From Thermoplasmata archaeon (GTDB taxonomy: Archaea > Thermoplasmatota > Thermoplasmata > Thermoplasmatales > Thermoplasmataceae), in assembly GCA_021827885.1 (NCBI GenBank), contig JAKAUD010000015.1, forward strand, positions 1 through 10,552: a stretch of DNA of 10,552 nucleotides. The letters are read 5' to 3'. The position numbers and the translations under genes were made by a program. How positions within the stretch are numbered: position 1 is the stretch's first letter; the number at the start of each line of letters is the position of its first letter. The notes below the pieces were generated by a model. That model ran no database searches and had not been told where the DNA came from. It saw only the letters and a program-made list of their open reading frames with translations. Shown here in pieces: positions 1-7,337 of this stretch.

Positions 1-57
1 TCAACTAAATTTTGACAATGTCCGAATGGTGCTTATGACACAATCAAAAAATAAATG

Positions 58-75
58 TTTATTTTTTTAAAAAAA
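58..75. terminator. T-run/A-run bidirectional terminator-like element
   Basis: A run of seven T (62-68, preceded by TTTA at 58-61) is followed directly by seven A (69-75), so each strand carries a T7 run. On the minus strand the T7 lies about 22-30 nt past the MBF1 stop, where an archaeal poly-U terminator is expected. The plus-strand T run would serve a gene arriving from the left of the window. No other gene is supported in 1-97: one plus frame is open from base 2 to a TAA at 68-70, but that is too short to call. Terminator function is inferred from composition and position. Confidence 0.45.
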
Positions 76-97
76 GAATAGTTGTTGTTTTTTAGAT

Positions 98-550
98 TTA
101 TATCTTTTCAACTATATTTATATTTAATAGAGATTCGAATTTTCTAGCTGTCTTGATGTCAGGTTTGATACTTCCTCTTTCAATAGCAGCAATGAGTGTT
201 CTCTTCTCCTTCATCCTGTCCGCCATTTCCTCCTGTGATATTCCAATCTTTGTTCTTGCTGATTTGATGAGTTCATTGAAATCAGGAACAATTTCCAAAT
301 TTTCAATATCGGAATCCTTCTTTCTGTTGAAATTTCTTGGATGATTTCCCCCGGTCATTTTTGGTACAGGTCTGGCCTGCGGTATGAACACAGGAGTTAC
401 GGATTTCTGTGGAGGAGAAACATTCTGAACTCTCATATTTTCAAGAGGAATGCCGAATTTTTCGCATTTTGGGCATACAGACATTATGGCACTGTCAATC
501 TTCACTTTTTTCAGTCTCTCGCTTTTTTGCCCACACAGTTCACATTCCAT
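98..550 (-). CDS. mbf1: Archaeal MBF1-type zinc-ribbon HTH transcription factor
   Basis: A 150-residue protein with the two-part layout of archaeal multiprotein bridging factor 1. The N-terminal zinc ribbon has paired cysteines C3/C6 and C26/C29, the second in a VCPKCEKFG context. A proline- and basic-rich linker covers about residues 40-88. A Cro/C1-type (XRE) helix-turn-helix covers about 91-145, with the family-typical GISQEEMA stretch at 103-110 and IERG at 123-126. MBF1 bridges TBP and DNA-bound regulators in eukaryotes; archaeal homologues have been linked to transcription and to the ribosome, and their role is less settled. The ATG at 550 places the first cysteine pair at the very N-terminus, as in the family. 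It lies 45 nt after the M50 gene on the same strand, and a weak TATA-like site in the gap may give it its own short-leader transcript. Family identification is strong; regulatory targets are unknown. Confidence 0.92.
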   Translation of the reverse strand: MECELCGQKSERLKKVKIDSAIMSVCPKCEKFGIPLENMRVQNVSPPQKSVTPVFIPQARPVPKMTGGNHPRNFNRKKDSDIENLEIVPDFNELIKSARTKIGISQEEMADRMKEKRTLIAAIERGSIKPDIKTARKFESLLNINIVEKI

Positions 551-577
551 TTATACCATACTCAGATCGCAATATTG

Positions 578-589
578 GTTAATTAGTAT
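578..589 (-). promoter_or_regulatory. Weak TATA-like element upstream of mbf1
   Basis: Read on the minus strand, this gap contains ATACTAATTA, centred about 34 bp from the mbf1 ATG. Typical archaeal TATA-to-start spacing (about 26-27 bp) would give a leader of roughly 7 nt. The match is only moderate and the site lies at the end of a probable operon, so read-through from the M50 gene is equally possible. Confidence 0.3.
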
Positions 590-595
590 TTGCGT

Positions 596-1210
596 TCAGA
601 AAAAACCCCTGTCAAGTACTATCAATAACAGAATGGCGAAAACAAACATTAAAATGTAAATGGTGGTGTCCCATTTGAAAACCTTGTAACCATCAAGAGG
701 AGGAATTGGAAGAAGGTTGAAGAAAGCAAGTGCAATATTCACTGAGCCTGCAATTGTAAGAACAAATCCAGGCGTTCCTCCAACAAATATGCTTATTGAG
801 AAAAAAAACAGTCCTAAAATAGTATTGGTGATTGGCCCTGCTGCGGAGATTTTGCCATAGAGCTCCGGGCTTGTTACGTTGTACACTTCGGTTGCCCCTG
901 GAGCTGCAAATATGAAACCGAAGAATGAAGTTACAAGTGCAAATAACACACCGAGGGGCCACATCCTGAATCTGGCATGAAATCCATACCTTATAGCCAT
1001 CTGCCTGTGTGCCAATTCATGAAGTGCAAATGCGCTCACTCCTGAAAGCATTCCAGCTGGTAGATATAACAGAAGGAATTGTGAACCATACAATTGATTT
1101 GTATATGCAGAAAGCGCAATAGAAAATGCCAACCCTATGATCAGGCTTGCGATTGTGAAATCCTCAAGTTCACTTGAATTTCTTGTCCTTCCAAAGTTCA
1201 ATATCTCCAT
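596..1210 (-). CDS. M50 family (site-2 protease type) membrane metalloprotease
   Basis: A 204-residue polytopic membrane protein with about six hydrophobic segments (roughly 18-36, 44-66, 86-104, 128-146, 148-168, 183-199). The zinc-protease motif HELAH sits at 64-68 (H64, H68, catalytic E65) at the end of the second segment. The third zinc ligand motif is NLLPIPPLDG at 165-174 (D173), and GPITN at 125-129 is another conserved family element. This is the compact archaeal S2P-like core with no PDZ or CBS domain. Such proteases cleave substrates within the membrane, often releasing regulators. All expected catalytic residues are present, so it is probably active; the substrate is unknown. The ATG start overlaps the 3' end of the upstream helical-repeat gene by 13 nt, which suggests co-transcription and coupled translation. 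A partial Shine-Dalgarno-like GGGGA lies shortly upstream, within the preceding coding region. Confidence 0.9.
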   Translation of the reverse strand: MEILNFGRTRNSSELEDFTIASLIIGLAFSIALSAYTNQLYGSQFLLLYLPAGMLSGVSAFALHELAHRQMAIRYGFHARFRMWPLGVLFALVTSFFGFIFAAPGATEVYNVTSPELYGKISAAGPITNTILGLFFFSISIFVGGTPGFVLTIAGSVNIALAFFNLLPIPPLDGYKVFKWDTTIYILMFVFAILLLIVLDRGFF

Positions 1211-4200
1211 CCCGGTCCCCTGTTAACCTGCTTTATTTCCCTTGCCTTGGCATAAACCCTATATGCCTTTCCTATGCCTATATCAAACATTATACTATAA
1301 ATCATTGGGTTTTCTGGCAGGTTTTCCATTATGCATCTGTTTGCTAAATCCAGAATTTCCTTCGTGTCAACCATCAATCTGTCTTTTTGTTGCTTTGACA
1401 AATCCCTGATGTAATAGTAAAGGGCAACTGATAGCCTGACGTCCTTGAAATTGGATGCAAAGAAGAGATGGAAAATGTCTATTTCTTCTATTCTGTTTAT
1501 TCCCAATTTCCTGTTGATTATCTTAAGAAGCTCATAAGATACTCTTTCAAGGTACTCAACCGGATAAAGATGTGTGTCAGGCGGATTTGATAGAAATTCC
1601 ATTATGTCATCCACCATAATTGGATCTGTTTTCGTGGTGCTGATGATCTCCCCTTTGTCCATTCTTCTTCCTAAGTTGTAACTTCTCTTTAGTACAATTC
1701 CAGCATAATTAATGATTTTGTCCAAATATATGCTCTTTTTGAGAATTGAATTGAGTTTTTCATATTCATCTCCCTTGATGAGAGTTCCCTGAAGTTTTGC
1801 CAGCAGGTTTTCTGCATGAGTGAAATACCTTCTTTCAATCATAGAATATACAATTACCCCTGCAGAAACATTGTCTAAAAGGTTTGGATGATCCTGATAG
1901 TGTTTCAGTATAATGTCATACATTCTTGATTTCTCAAGTTCGAGGCATGCTTCATGAAACACTTTTCTCTTGTCCTTTAATGCTTTTCTTGAGTTGAAGA
2001 ATTTAGTCAGATATTCGTTTAGTTCTTCAATTTTTCCCATATCCGGCAGAATCCTGATCATCAGTGAAATAACTTCAGGACTGTCTCTTGATTCTTTGGA
2101 TATTTTCCTCAACAATTGAATTGCGATATCTGCTCTCCTGTCACCGAAAAGTTTTTCAACAATAGAAATACCCGGATTCTGTACTGGCTGAACCATGATT
2201 TTTTCGATTGCATTTTCCCTGAGTATTTTGTTTGACCAGTATCTCTCAACTACAATGGTGAGCGCATCCCTGTCCTCCTCTTTCTTCAGGTTAAGTTTCT
2301 TCATTGTTTTTGAGATTTCCTGCACATTCTCTGTAGCAGCATAAAGATTGATCAAGTACGGTGTTTTGTTTGGCAATTTTTCTATAAGTTCCGTCGCAAC
2401 ATCATACTTCGAATCCCCAATAAGCGCTTCTATCAAACCGGGTATGTCTTCACGTTTCTTTCCCTGTCCTGCAGCCTTTTCATAATAGTAAATCGCAGAT
2501 GTAAAATCCCTTTTCGACAGGTAGAAATCGCCAAATATTAGAGATGTTTCCATATCTATATTTTTACCTTCTGAATTCTTGACTAGGATTTCCATTTCAG
2601 GCATTCTGTTTCCCTGCTTCAGGTCCCTTGCATAATTCAGTATGTCCTGTGCTTTTGCTACTTCATTTGAGATTATTTTCTGGTCTATTCCAATGGCACC
2701 TTCAATATCGTTGTCCCTGATCTTTATCTGTCTCATGAGCCTTAAGGCAAAGATATTTTCAACTCCGGAGTATTCTAAAAGATCCAATAAGTTAGCAGTC
2801 ACATCCATATCACTGTTGGAGATGAATACGCTTTCTACCGGAGTAAAATCAAAATCTTCAAGGCCTCTGAGCTTGGATATTTCTTCAATTATCCTTAGAG
2901 CCTGCTGTGAAGTTATATTAGGGTTTATCTGTAGATATGCTTCAAGAAATGGTGTAGCCCTGATTTTTTCCATGGCTTTTTCTATACTGTATCTTGAATT
3001 AGTATTATTTCCAAAATGCTTCTCATAAAGAGATCTATAGTATAACAAATAAGGATCTGCATCAGAATCCATCATCGATAATATCTTCCCAACTGCCGAA
3101 AATTCACCTGATCTGATTTTTGCCCTTATGACGGGAAAATTGAACTGTCTCCAGTCTTTTCCGGGATTATTCTTTTCAATCTCCATTCGTATTTCATTGA
3201 TAGTTGGACTCATTTCTATAGCTGTAATCTGCTCAAACTCCCTCTTTTTAGCAAAAAGGTACAGCATCGTTCTGCCGTTCTGGTCATTCATATTCTCCTT
3301 TACAAATCCTACATCAGACGCAGTGATTGTATCCGTGTAGAGAATGTCCCTCAATAAACACATAAAAGGGTCGGTATTTTTCTTGCCTGAATACTTTTGC
3401 AACTGGGAAAATGACGTGTCATCCCTTGCTGTTTCAAGAATTGCTATAGCGATTTCAGAATCAAGGTTTTCAGCCGGAATCCTCCCGAGTATCTGACCTG
3501 CCTTCTCGTACACCTTCATTCTAAGCATAGATTCCATGACTTTCTTTAGAGTCTCAGGTTCGTTGTCAAACCTGTCCTCTTCGGATGATTCGTATATCAT
3601 CGCAATCTTCTGATACATTCCCTTCCTGTGGAGTTCAGCAATATATGTGCTTATGAACTGCATATCATGTGGGTTTTCCAAAAGATATCTTTCGGATTTT
3701 TCAACAAAGGAATCAATATTCCCCTTCCCTTTTTCTATAAGGGATGATAGTTTAAGCATCTCTGAGTCGGACATCGTGCTTCCCTGCAGTCCCTGCATAA
3801 GTTTTTCTGCATCATCAATCTTTTTTCCTTTCACGAGAAATTTGACAGCCCATACTATGAGATTCTGATGCCTTTCAATTAACTGCCTGTTGCTGTCGAT
3901 TACAGATATAGCAACACCATAATTGTTTACATTCTCTGCAGCCCTGAAAAATGTTTCCATGCTCTCTGCATTCTTCTCCAATATTGAATGCCTGTCTAGA
4001 AAAAGATCTATGACCTCTTCATCTCGTCCAAGTTCAAACAGTGACTTGATCTTCAATTCAAGACATACCTCATGTCCTGGCCTTTGATTTAGAACTTCAG
4101 TAGCAAGGTTCAACGATTCATCATAAAGGCCAACTTTTTCAAATAAAAGAGCAAGCTTGACTCTGTCCTCCAGATCTTCGACCCGGTTTAAATCCATTGT

Positions 4201-4860
4201 TTTAAGGTGACTCTTCAGTGAAGGAATGTCATTGTTGTCTTTGAGAGCTTCCAGATAAGCAATCCTGTATTCCAGGCTGTTATCAACAGCGGAAATGGCG
4301 CTTAGGAATTCCATGGTCTCCTTATTTGAATTTTTCCGTTTCAGATTTTCAATTATTATGTCAGTTATAAGTTTTGAAGCATTCTCTGAATATTTCAGAT
4401 ATGCAGTCTCATTATATATTCCGTTCATAGAGAGAAACATAACTATAAAGTCCCATTGGGAGGTTATTTTTCCCATTTCCATGACATTTTCCACTACCTG
4501 TGGTATGTTTGCTATTATGGACTTACCTTTTAGAAACGCCATTATCTCTGCAGAATTTCCTCCCATAACGAGTGCCTTTGTATATAATATCTGGAACGTC
4601 CGGTTCTCCATATCCACCCTGTAAAAATTCCGGATTGCTGCTGAATCATGAATGTCTAGTTTTTCCCAAATATCCCTAACCACAACCTCAAGCTGTGAAG
4701 ATAGATTCTTATCGATTGTGAAAGATTCAGGAATACGCTCCAGAGAAGATATAATCTCTTCTGTTATCTTCCTGCGTGTCTCTTTTGAACGCGAGGAAAG
4801 ATATCGATCTATGTTGTGCTTCAGAATATTGTTAATGTTCTCTTCGCCTGGGAGAGCCAT
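1198..4860 (-). CDS. Giant TPR-like alpha-helical repeat protein, function unknown
   Basis: A 1220-residue protein with no signal peptide or membrane segment, so probably cytosolic. Almost the whole length reads as paired amphipathic helices of a solenoid. The clearest TPR-like stretches are about 232-290 (helix pairs around LALLFEKVGLYDESL and LFELGRDEEVIDLF), 335-357, 405-425 and 772-825 (GDFYLSKRDFTSAIYYYEKA). The repeats are degenerate and rich in charged residues; there are only four cysteines (266, 501, 972, 1176). The C-terminal portion, about 1055-1200, departs from the repeat pattern and may be a separate all-helical domain. No catalytic motif was found. TPR solenoids normally act as protein-binding scaffolds. 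The ATG at 4860 lies about 26 bp from a strong TATA box, implying a leaderless mRNA. The 3' end overlaps the M50 protease gene by 13 nt, so a joint role is likely but inferred. Confidence 0.85.
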   Translation of the reverse strand: MALPGEENINNILKHNIDRYLSSRSKETRRKITEEIISSLERIPESFTIDKNLSSQLEVVVRDIWEKLDIHDSAAIRNFYRVDMENRTFQILYTKALVMGGNSAEIMAFLKGKSIIANIPQVVENVMEMGKITSQWDFIVMFLSMNGIYNETAYLKYSENASKLITDIIIENLKRKNSNKETMEFLSAISAVDNSLEYRIAYLEALKDNNDIPSLKSHLKTMDLNRVEDLEDRVKLALLFEKVGLYDESLNLATEVLNQRPGHEVCLELKIKSLFELGRDEEVIDLFLDRHSILEKNAESMETFFRAAENVNNYGVAISVIDSNRQLIERHQNLIVWAVKFLVKGKKIDDAEKLMQGLQGSTMSDSEMLKLSSLIEKGKGNIDSFVEKSERYLLENPHDMQFISTYIAELHRKGMYQKIAMIYESSEEDRFDNEPETLKKVMESMLRMKVYEKAGQILGRIPAENLDSEIAIAILETARDDTSFSQLQKYSGKKNTDPFMCLLRDILYTDTITASDVGFVKENMNDQNGRTMLYLFAKKREFEQITAIEMSPTINEIRMEIEKNNPGKDWRQFNFPVIRAKIRSGEFSAVGKILSMMDSDADPYLLYYRSLYEKHFGNNTNSRYSIEKAMEKIRATPFLEAYLQINPNITSQQALRIIEEISKLRGLEDFDFTPVESVFISNSDMDVTANLLDLLEYSGVENIFALRLMRQIKIRDNDIEGAIGIDQKIISNEVAKAQDILNYARDLKQGNRMPEMEILVKNSEGKNIDMETSLIFGDFYLSKRDFTSAIYYYEKAAGQGKKREDIPGLIEALIGDSKYDVATELIEKLPNKTPYLINLYAATENVQEISKTMKKLNLKKEEDRDALTIVVERYWSNKILRENAIEKIMVQPVQNPGISIVEKLFGDRRADIAIQLLRKISKESRDSPEVISLMIRILPDMGKIEELNEYLTKFFNSRKALKDKRKVFHEACLELEKSRMYDIILKHYQDHPNLLDNVSAGVIVYSMIERRYFTHAENLLAKLQGTLIKGDEYEKLNSILKKSIYLDKIINYAGIVLKRSYNLGRRMDKGEIISTTKTDPIMVDDIMEFLSNPPDTHLYPVEYLERVSYELLKIINRKLGINRIEEIDIFHLFFASNFKDVRLSVALYYYIRDLSKQQKDRLMVDTKEILDLANRCIMENLPENPMIYSIMFDIGIGKAYRVYAKAREIKQVNRGPGWRY

Positions 4861-4881
4861 GACATAGGATTGCTAATATAA

Positions 4882-4895
4882 TATATAACTTTAAG
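4882..4895 (-). promoter_or_regulatory. TATA box and BRE for the TPR/M50 operon
   Basis: On the minus strand the sequence CTTAAAGTTATATA gives a purine-rich BRE-like stretch followed by a near-consensus archaeal TATA box centred around 4886. That is about 26 bp from the A of the ATG at 4860, so transcription should begin at or next to the start codon and the mRNA should be leaderless. The spacing is read directly; promoter activity is inferred. Confidence 0.65.
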
Positions 4896-4939
4896 ACATG
4901 TTTTCAGCAGTATTGCCTGATTCCGGTTCGAATGTACAG

Positions 4940-4951
4940 TTATTTTTTAAT
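4940..4951 (+). promoter_or_regulatory. TATA-like box for the gamma-carbonic anhydrase-like gene
   Basis: TTATTTTTTAAT is centred near 4945. With 26-27 bp spacing, initiation would fall at about 4971-4972, on the second in-frame ATG (4972) rather than the first (4966). It lies about 60 bp from the divergent TPR promoter, so both start from one 105-bp intergenic region. Confidence 0.5.
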
Positions 4952-4964
4952 GGATCATACAATA

Positions 4965-4974
4965 CATGATCATG
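4965..4974. repeat. 10-bp perfect palindrome over the start codons
   Basis: CATGATCATG is a perfect inverted repeat covering both candidate ATG codons (4966 and 4972) and the predicted transcription start. A related GATCAT occurs 16 bp upstream at 4953-4958. It could be an operator for a dimeric regulator, but the match also follows partly from two ATG codons flanking one codon, so chance is quite possible. Confidence 0.25.
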
Positions 4975-5451
4975 CATCTGAAAACAGGAAAAAACTGCTA
5001 TATTTCTCCTCTGGCATCTCTAAGGGGAAATATTGAGCTGGGAGATGAGTGCTCAATTTTTGATTTTGCAAGCATAAGGACCGAGTCAGAATTGATCAGA
5101 ATTGATTCGTTCAGCAATGTGCAGGATAATGTTTCCATGCATGTGGATGAACATTATCCGATAAAAATTGGAAAATATGTGTCCATAGGACATAATGCCG
5201 TGGTTCATGGTGCAACAATTGAGGATGATTGCATAATTGGAATGGGTGCCGTGGTGATGAATGGGTCCAGGATATGCTCTGGAAGCATAGTTGCTGCAGG
5301 AGCAGTTGTTCTACAGAATAAGGTTATCCCTGAAGGGAGTCTTGTTTTAGGTGTACCAGGTAAGGTGGGAAAAAATAGCCCGGAATTTCGGACCATGGCA
5401 CACTTAAATGCTCTTGAATACCTGAAACTGAAAGAGAGATACATCCAATAG
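4966..5451 (+). CDS. Gamma-class carbonic anhydrase-like hexapeptide-repeat protein
   Basis: A 161-residue left-handed beta-helix protein of the gamma-CA/PaaY/CaiE group. Hexapeptide-repeat turns run from about residue 12 to 130, followed by a short C-terminal helix (about 138-158) that packs on the helix in this family. The three expected zinc ligands are present: H59 in VSMH, H76 in SIGH and H81 in VVH. The NVQD segment at 51-54 supplies the conserved Asn, Gln and Asp near the metal. The usual RGD before it reads RTE (38-40): the Arg is kept and Asp is replaced by Glu. Likely reaction is reversible CO2 hydration, although many family members are unproven or act as acyl-transfer-related proteins. 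Coordinates use the outer ATG; promoter spacing favours the second ATG at 4972, giving 159 residues with nothing lost from the fold. It is transcribed alone, divergent from the TPR operon, and lies 88 bp before S15. Confidence 0.85.
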   Translation: MIMHLKTGKNCYISPLASLRGNIELGDECSIFDFASIRTESELIRIDSFSNVQDNVSMHVDEHYPIKIGKYVSIGHNAVVHGATIEDDCIIGMGAVVMNGSRICSGSIVAAGAVVLQNKVIPEGSLVLGVPGKVGKNSPEFRTMAHLNALEYLKLKERYIQ

Positions 5452-5495
5452 AGATATGCATCCTTCGTTCTGAGGCTCGCTTTGCTAAACTCAAT

Positions 5496-5506
5496 ATTAA
5501 TAAATA
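5496..5506 (+). promoter_or_regulatory. TATA box for the S15-RecJ-RuvC-like operon
   Basis: ATTAATAAATA is centred near 5501, so initiation is predicted near 5527-5528, giving a leader of only about 12 nt before the S15 ATG. The rest of the 5452-5539 gap shows no obvious terminator for the carbonic anhydrase-like gene, so some read-through is possible. Confidence 0.5.
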
Positions 5507-5529
5507 AGCTATTCATATGGATCAAAAAC

Positions 5530-5534
5530 GTGAT
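5530..5534 (+). promoter_or_regulatory. Shine-Dalgarno GTGAT for S15
   Basis: GTGAT is complementary to the GAUCACC end typical of archaeal 16S rRNA and sits 5 nt before the ATG at 5540. It supports that ATG as the start and contrasts with the leaderless-looking genes upstream. Confidence 0.5.
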
Positions 5535-5539
5535 TTCCA

Positions 5540-5977
5540 ATGGCGAAGATGCATACTAGGAAAAAAGGAAAATCAGGGTCAAGAAACTCATTCTACGGAG
5601 AGAAGCACAACTGGGTACAGATGAGTCAGAGCGAGATTGAAGAGGCAGTGGTTCAGATGAGGAGGGATGGTCTGACCGCATCAATGATAGGTATAAAATT
5701 GAGGGATCTCTATGGTGTTCCAAAACTCAAATTTATCAACAAGAAGAAGATAGGCGATGTACTTTCTGAAAATAAAATTGCACCGGAAGTTCCTGAAGAT
5801 CTCCTTGCACTTATTACCAAATACAAGAGAGTCTCAAAACACATGAACCTTAACAAAAAAGACATCAGCAATAGCAGGAGAAGAAGCCTTGTGATGGCTA
5901 AGATGCTGAGACTTGTAAGATACTACAAAAGAACTGGACGTCTTGCAAGGGGCTGGGAACTCAACAAAGTATTGTGA
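5540..5977 (+). CDS. rps15: 30S ribosomal protein S15 (uS15, archaeal S15P/S13e type)
   Basis: A 145-residue protein of the long archaeal/eukaryotic S15 type (bacterial S15 is about 89 residues). The N-terminus, MAKMHTRKKGKSGS, matches the archaeal pattern. An extra N-terminal helical region covers about 25-70 (WVQMSQSEIEEAV at the start). The core S15 four-helix region covers about 75-145 and ends in the RRSLVMAKMLRLVRYYKRTGRL stretch that contacts 16S rRNA. It binds the central domain of 16S rRNA during small-subunit assembly. It leads a plus-strand operon: its TGA stop overlaps the GTG start of the RecJ-like gene by 4 nt. It has its own TATA box and Shine-Dalgarno site. Confidence 0.97.
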   Translation: MAKMHTRKKGKSGSRNSFYGEKHNWVQMSQSEIEEAVVQMRRDGLTASMIGIKLRDLYGVPKLKFINKKKIGDVLSENKIAPEVPEDLLALITKYKRVSKHMNLNKKDISNSRRRSLVMAKMLRLVRYYKRTGRLARGWELNKVL

Positions 5978-7332
5978 GTAAACCAATGCTTGACAAATTA
6001 ATAAATAAAGATTTTATTACTTCTCTTGACAAAGCAAGAGAATTTTTTGATAAATTTGATTATTTCAGGATTCTGGCACACTATGATGGGGATGGCACAA
6101 GTTCAGCCATTATTCTCACCAATATGATGCTAAGAGCGGGAAAGAGATTCCATCTTGGATTTGTAAAGGACTTATCCAGAGAAGGGATGGTCAAGAGATA
6201 CGAGGAAGAGAAGAATCTTCCAACCATATTTGTGGACTGTGGCTCAGATCAGGCAAAATATTTTGATTCGGGAGAGAAGAATATACTGGTTCTTGATCAT
6301 CACCTTTATTCTGACAGCCCGAAAAGTGTTCTGAACATAAATGCCAGAGATTATGGAATAGATGGAACAAGAGAAGCTTGTGGGGCCACAATGGCCTTTA
6401 TCTTCGCAGTGGCAGTGAATTCTGAGAATTCTGATCTTCTTCCATTCATGATCACGGGAGCAATGGCAGACAAACAGGACATGGAGGGATTTAAAGGGGT
6501 GAACAGGGGGCTCATTGAGGCCTATGGAAAGAACATTGAAAAAAAGCATGTCCTCAACCTGCATGGTGAAACACTTATAGATTCAATTGTATATTCTATT
6601 GATCCATTCATAAATGGATTAACAGGTTCCAGAGAAGGTGCAGAAGCACTTCTAAATGATCTTAAACTTGATGGAACAAGAAAACCTGAGTCCCTTACGA
6701 ATGAGGAAAAACTGCTGCTGGGAAAACATCTTTCATACAGACTTATGATCCAGGGATGCCAGAGCGAGGCAATGTCCTACCTTGAAAGGGATGAACTGAT
6801 CTTTTCCAACGGATTCACGTCATCAGAACTTTCAGTAATCATAGATGCAAATGCTAAAAATGGTGACAATTCAATTCCGGTTGAATATTTCATTGGCAAC
6901 ACTTCTCTTAAGGATGTTATGATAAAGAACAGAAAAATATACGAAACAAAACTGATAGATTATATCACACGATCACACAAATCCATGGAAAAAAGCAAAA
7001 ATATTCAATTTTTCTATGCGCCAGGCTCTGAGATGGCAGGTGCAATTTCTGGCACTTTGATGCTATATCTTGCAGATCAGACAAAACCAGTCATAGGATT
7101 CAATGCAGGAGACAAGATCACGCTCGTATCCAGCAGAGGAACAAGAAAAATGGTTGAAATGGGACTCAATCTATCCCAGGTCATGAAGGAATGCGCAATG
7201 AAGGTAGAAGGAAATGGCGGAGGCCATGACATTGCTGCAGGAGGCAATATTCCCCGGGGAAGGGAGAAACAATTTGTTGAACTTGTGGACGAAATGGTTG
7301 GGATTCAGCTAAAAAACATGAAAAGACGTTAA
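5974..7332 (+). CDS. Archaeal RecJ/GAN-like DHH-DHHA1 single-strand exonuclease
   Basis: A 452-residue DHH-superfamily phosphoesterase with the full motif set. Motif I is HYDGDG at 36-41 (H36, D38, D40). Motif II is VDCGS at 87-91 (D88). Motif III is DHH at 108-110. Motif IV is GAMADKQD at 162-169 (D166). The C-terminal DHHA1 domain carries GNGGGHDIAAGG at 413-424. These residues bind two metal ions in RecJ-type nucleases. Length fits archaeal RecJ/GAN proteins, which join the GINS-MCM replication complex or act in repair. Thermoplasma encodes two RecJ-like paralogues with different activities, so polarity and partner cannot be assigned here. The GTG start at 5974 overlaps the S15 stop by 4 nt (GTGA), indicating translational coupling; an ATG at 5986 is an alternative four codons in. 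S15 next to an archaeal RecJ is a recurrent archaeal association. Confidence 0.9.
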   Translation: MSKPMLDKLINKDFITSLDKAREFFDKFDYFRILAHYDGDGTSSAIILTNMMLRAGKRFHLGFVKDLSREGMVKRYEEEKNLPTIFVDCGSDQAKYFDSGEKNILVLDHHLYSDSPKSVLNINARDYGIDGTREACGATMAFIFAVAVNSENSDLLPFMITGAMADKQDMEGFKGVNRGLIEAYGKNIEKKHVLNLHGETLIDSIVYSIDPFINGLTGSREGAEALLNDLKLDGTRKPESLTNEEKLLLGKHLSYRLMIQGCQSEAMSYLERDELIFSNGFTSSELSVIIDANAKNGDNSIPVEYFIGNTSLKDVMIKNRKIYETKLIDYITRSHKSMEKSKNIQFFYAPGSEMAGAISGTLMLYLADQTKPVIGFNAGDKITLVSSRGTRKMVEMGLNLSQVMKECAMKVEGNGGGHDIAAGGNIPRGREKQFVELVDEMVGIQLKNMKRR

Positions 7333-7337
7333 ATACA

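Noticed and set aside
2..70. Open plus-strand frame from the left edge to a TAA at 68-70, possibly the C-terminus of another gene
   Set aside because: Only 22 sense codons with no recognisable motif; an open frame this short is expected by chance.
2642..3028. A 128-codon plus-strand frame inside the TPR gene
   Set aside because: It is antisense to a well-formed helical protein, is Ser/Ile/Leu-rich as expected of a shadow frame, and has no promoter or ribosome-binding site.
5452..5539. Possible small RNA or tRNA in the gap before S15
   Set aside because: No cloverleaf or stable stem could be drawn, and the gap is accounted for by a promoter and short leader.
5205..5540. A 111-codon minus-strand frame opposite the gamma-carbonic anhydrase-like gene
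   Set aside because: It overlaps clear zinc-ligand and hexapeptide codons on the plus strand and shows no domain of its own.
6244..6564. A 106-codon minus-strand frame opposite the RecJ-like gene
   Set aside because: It is the shadow of the DHH and motif IV coding region; its Cys/His content mirrors plus-strand codons and is not a zinc-finger pattern.
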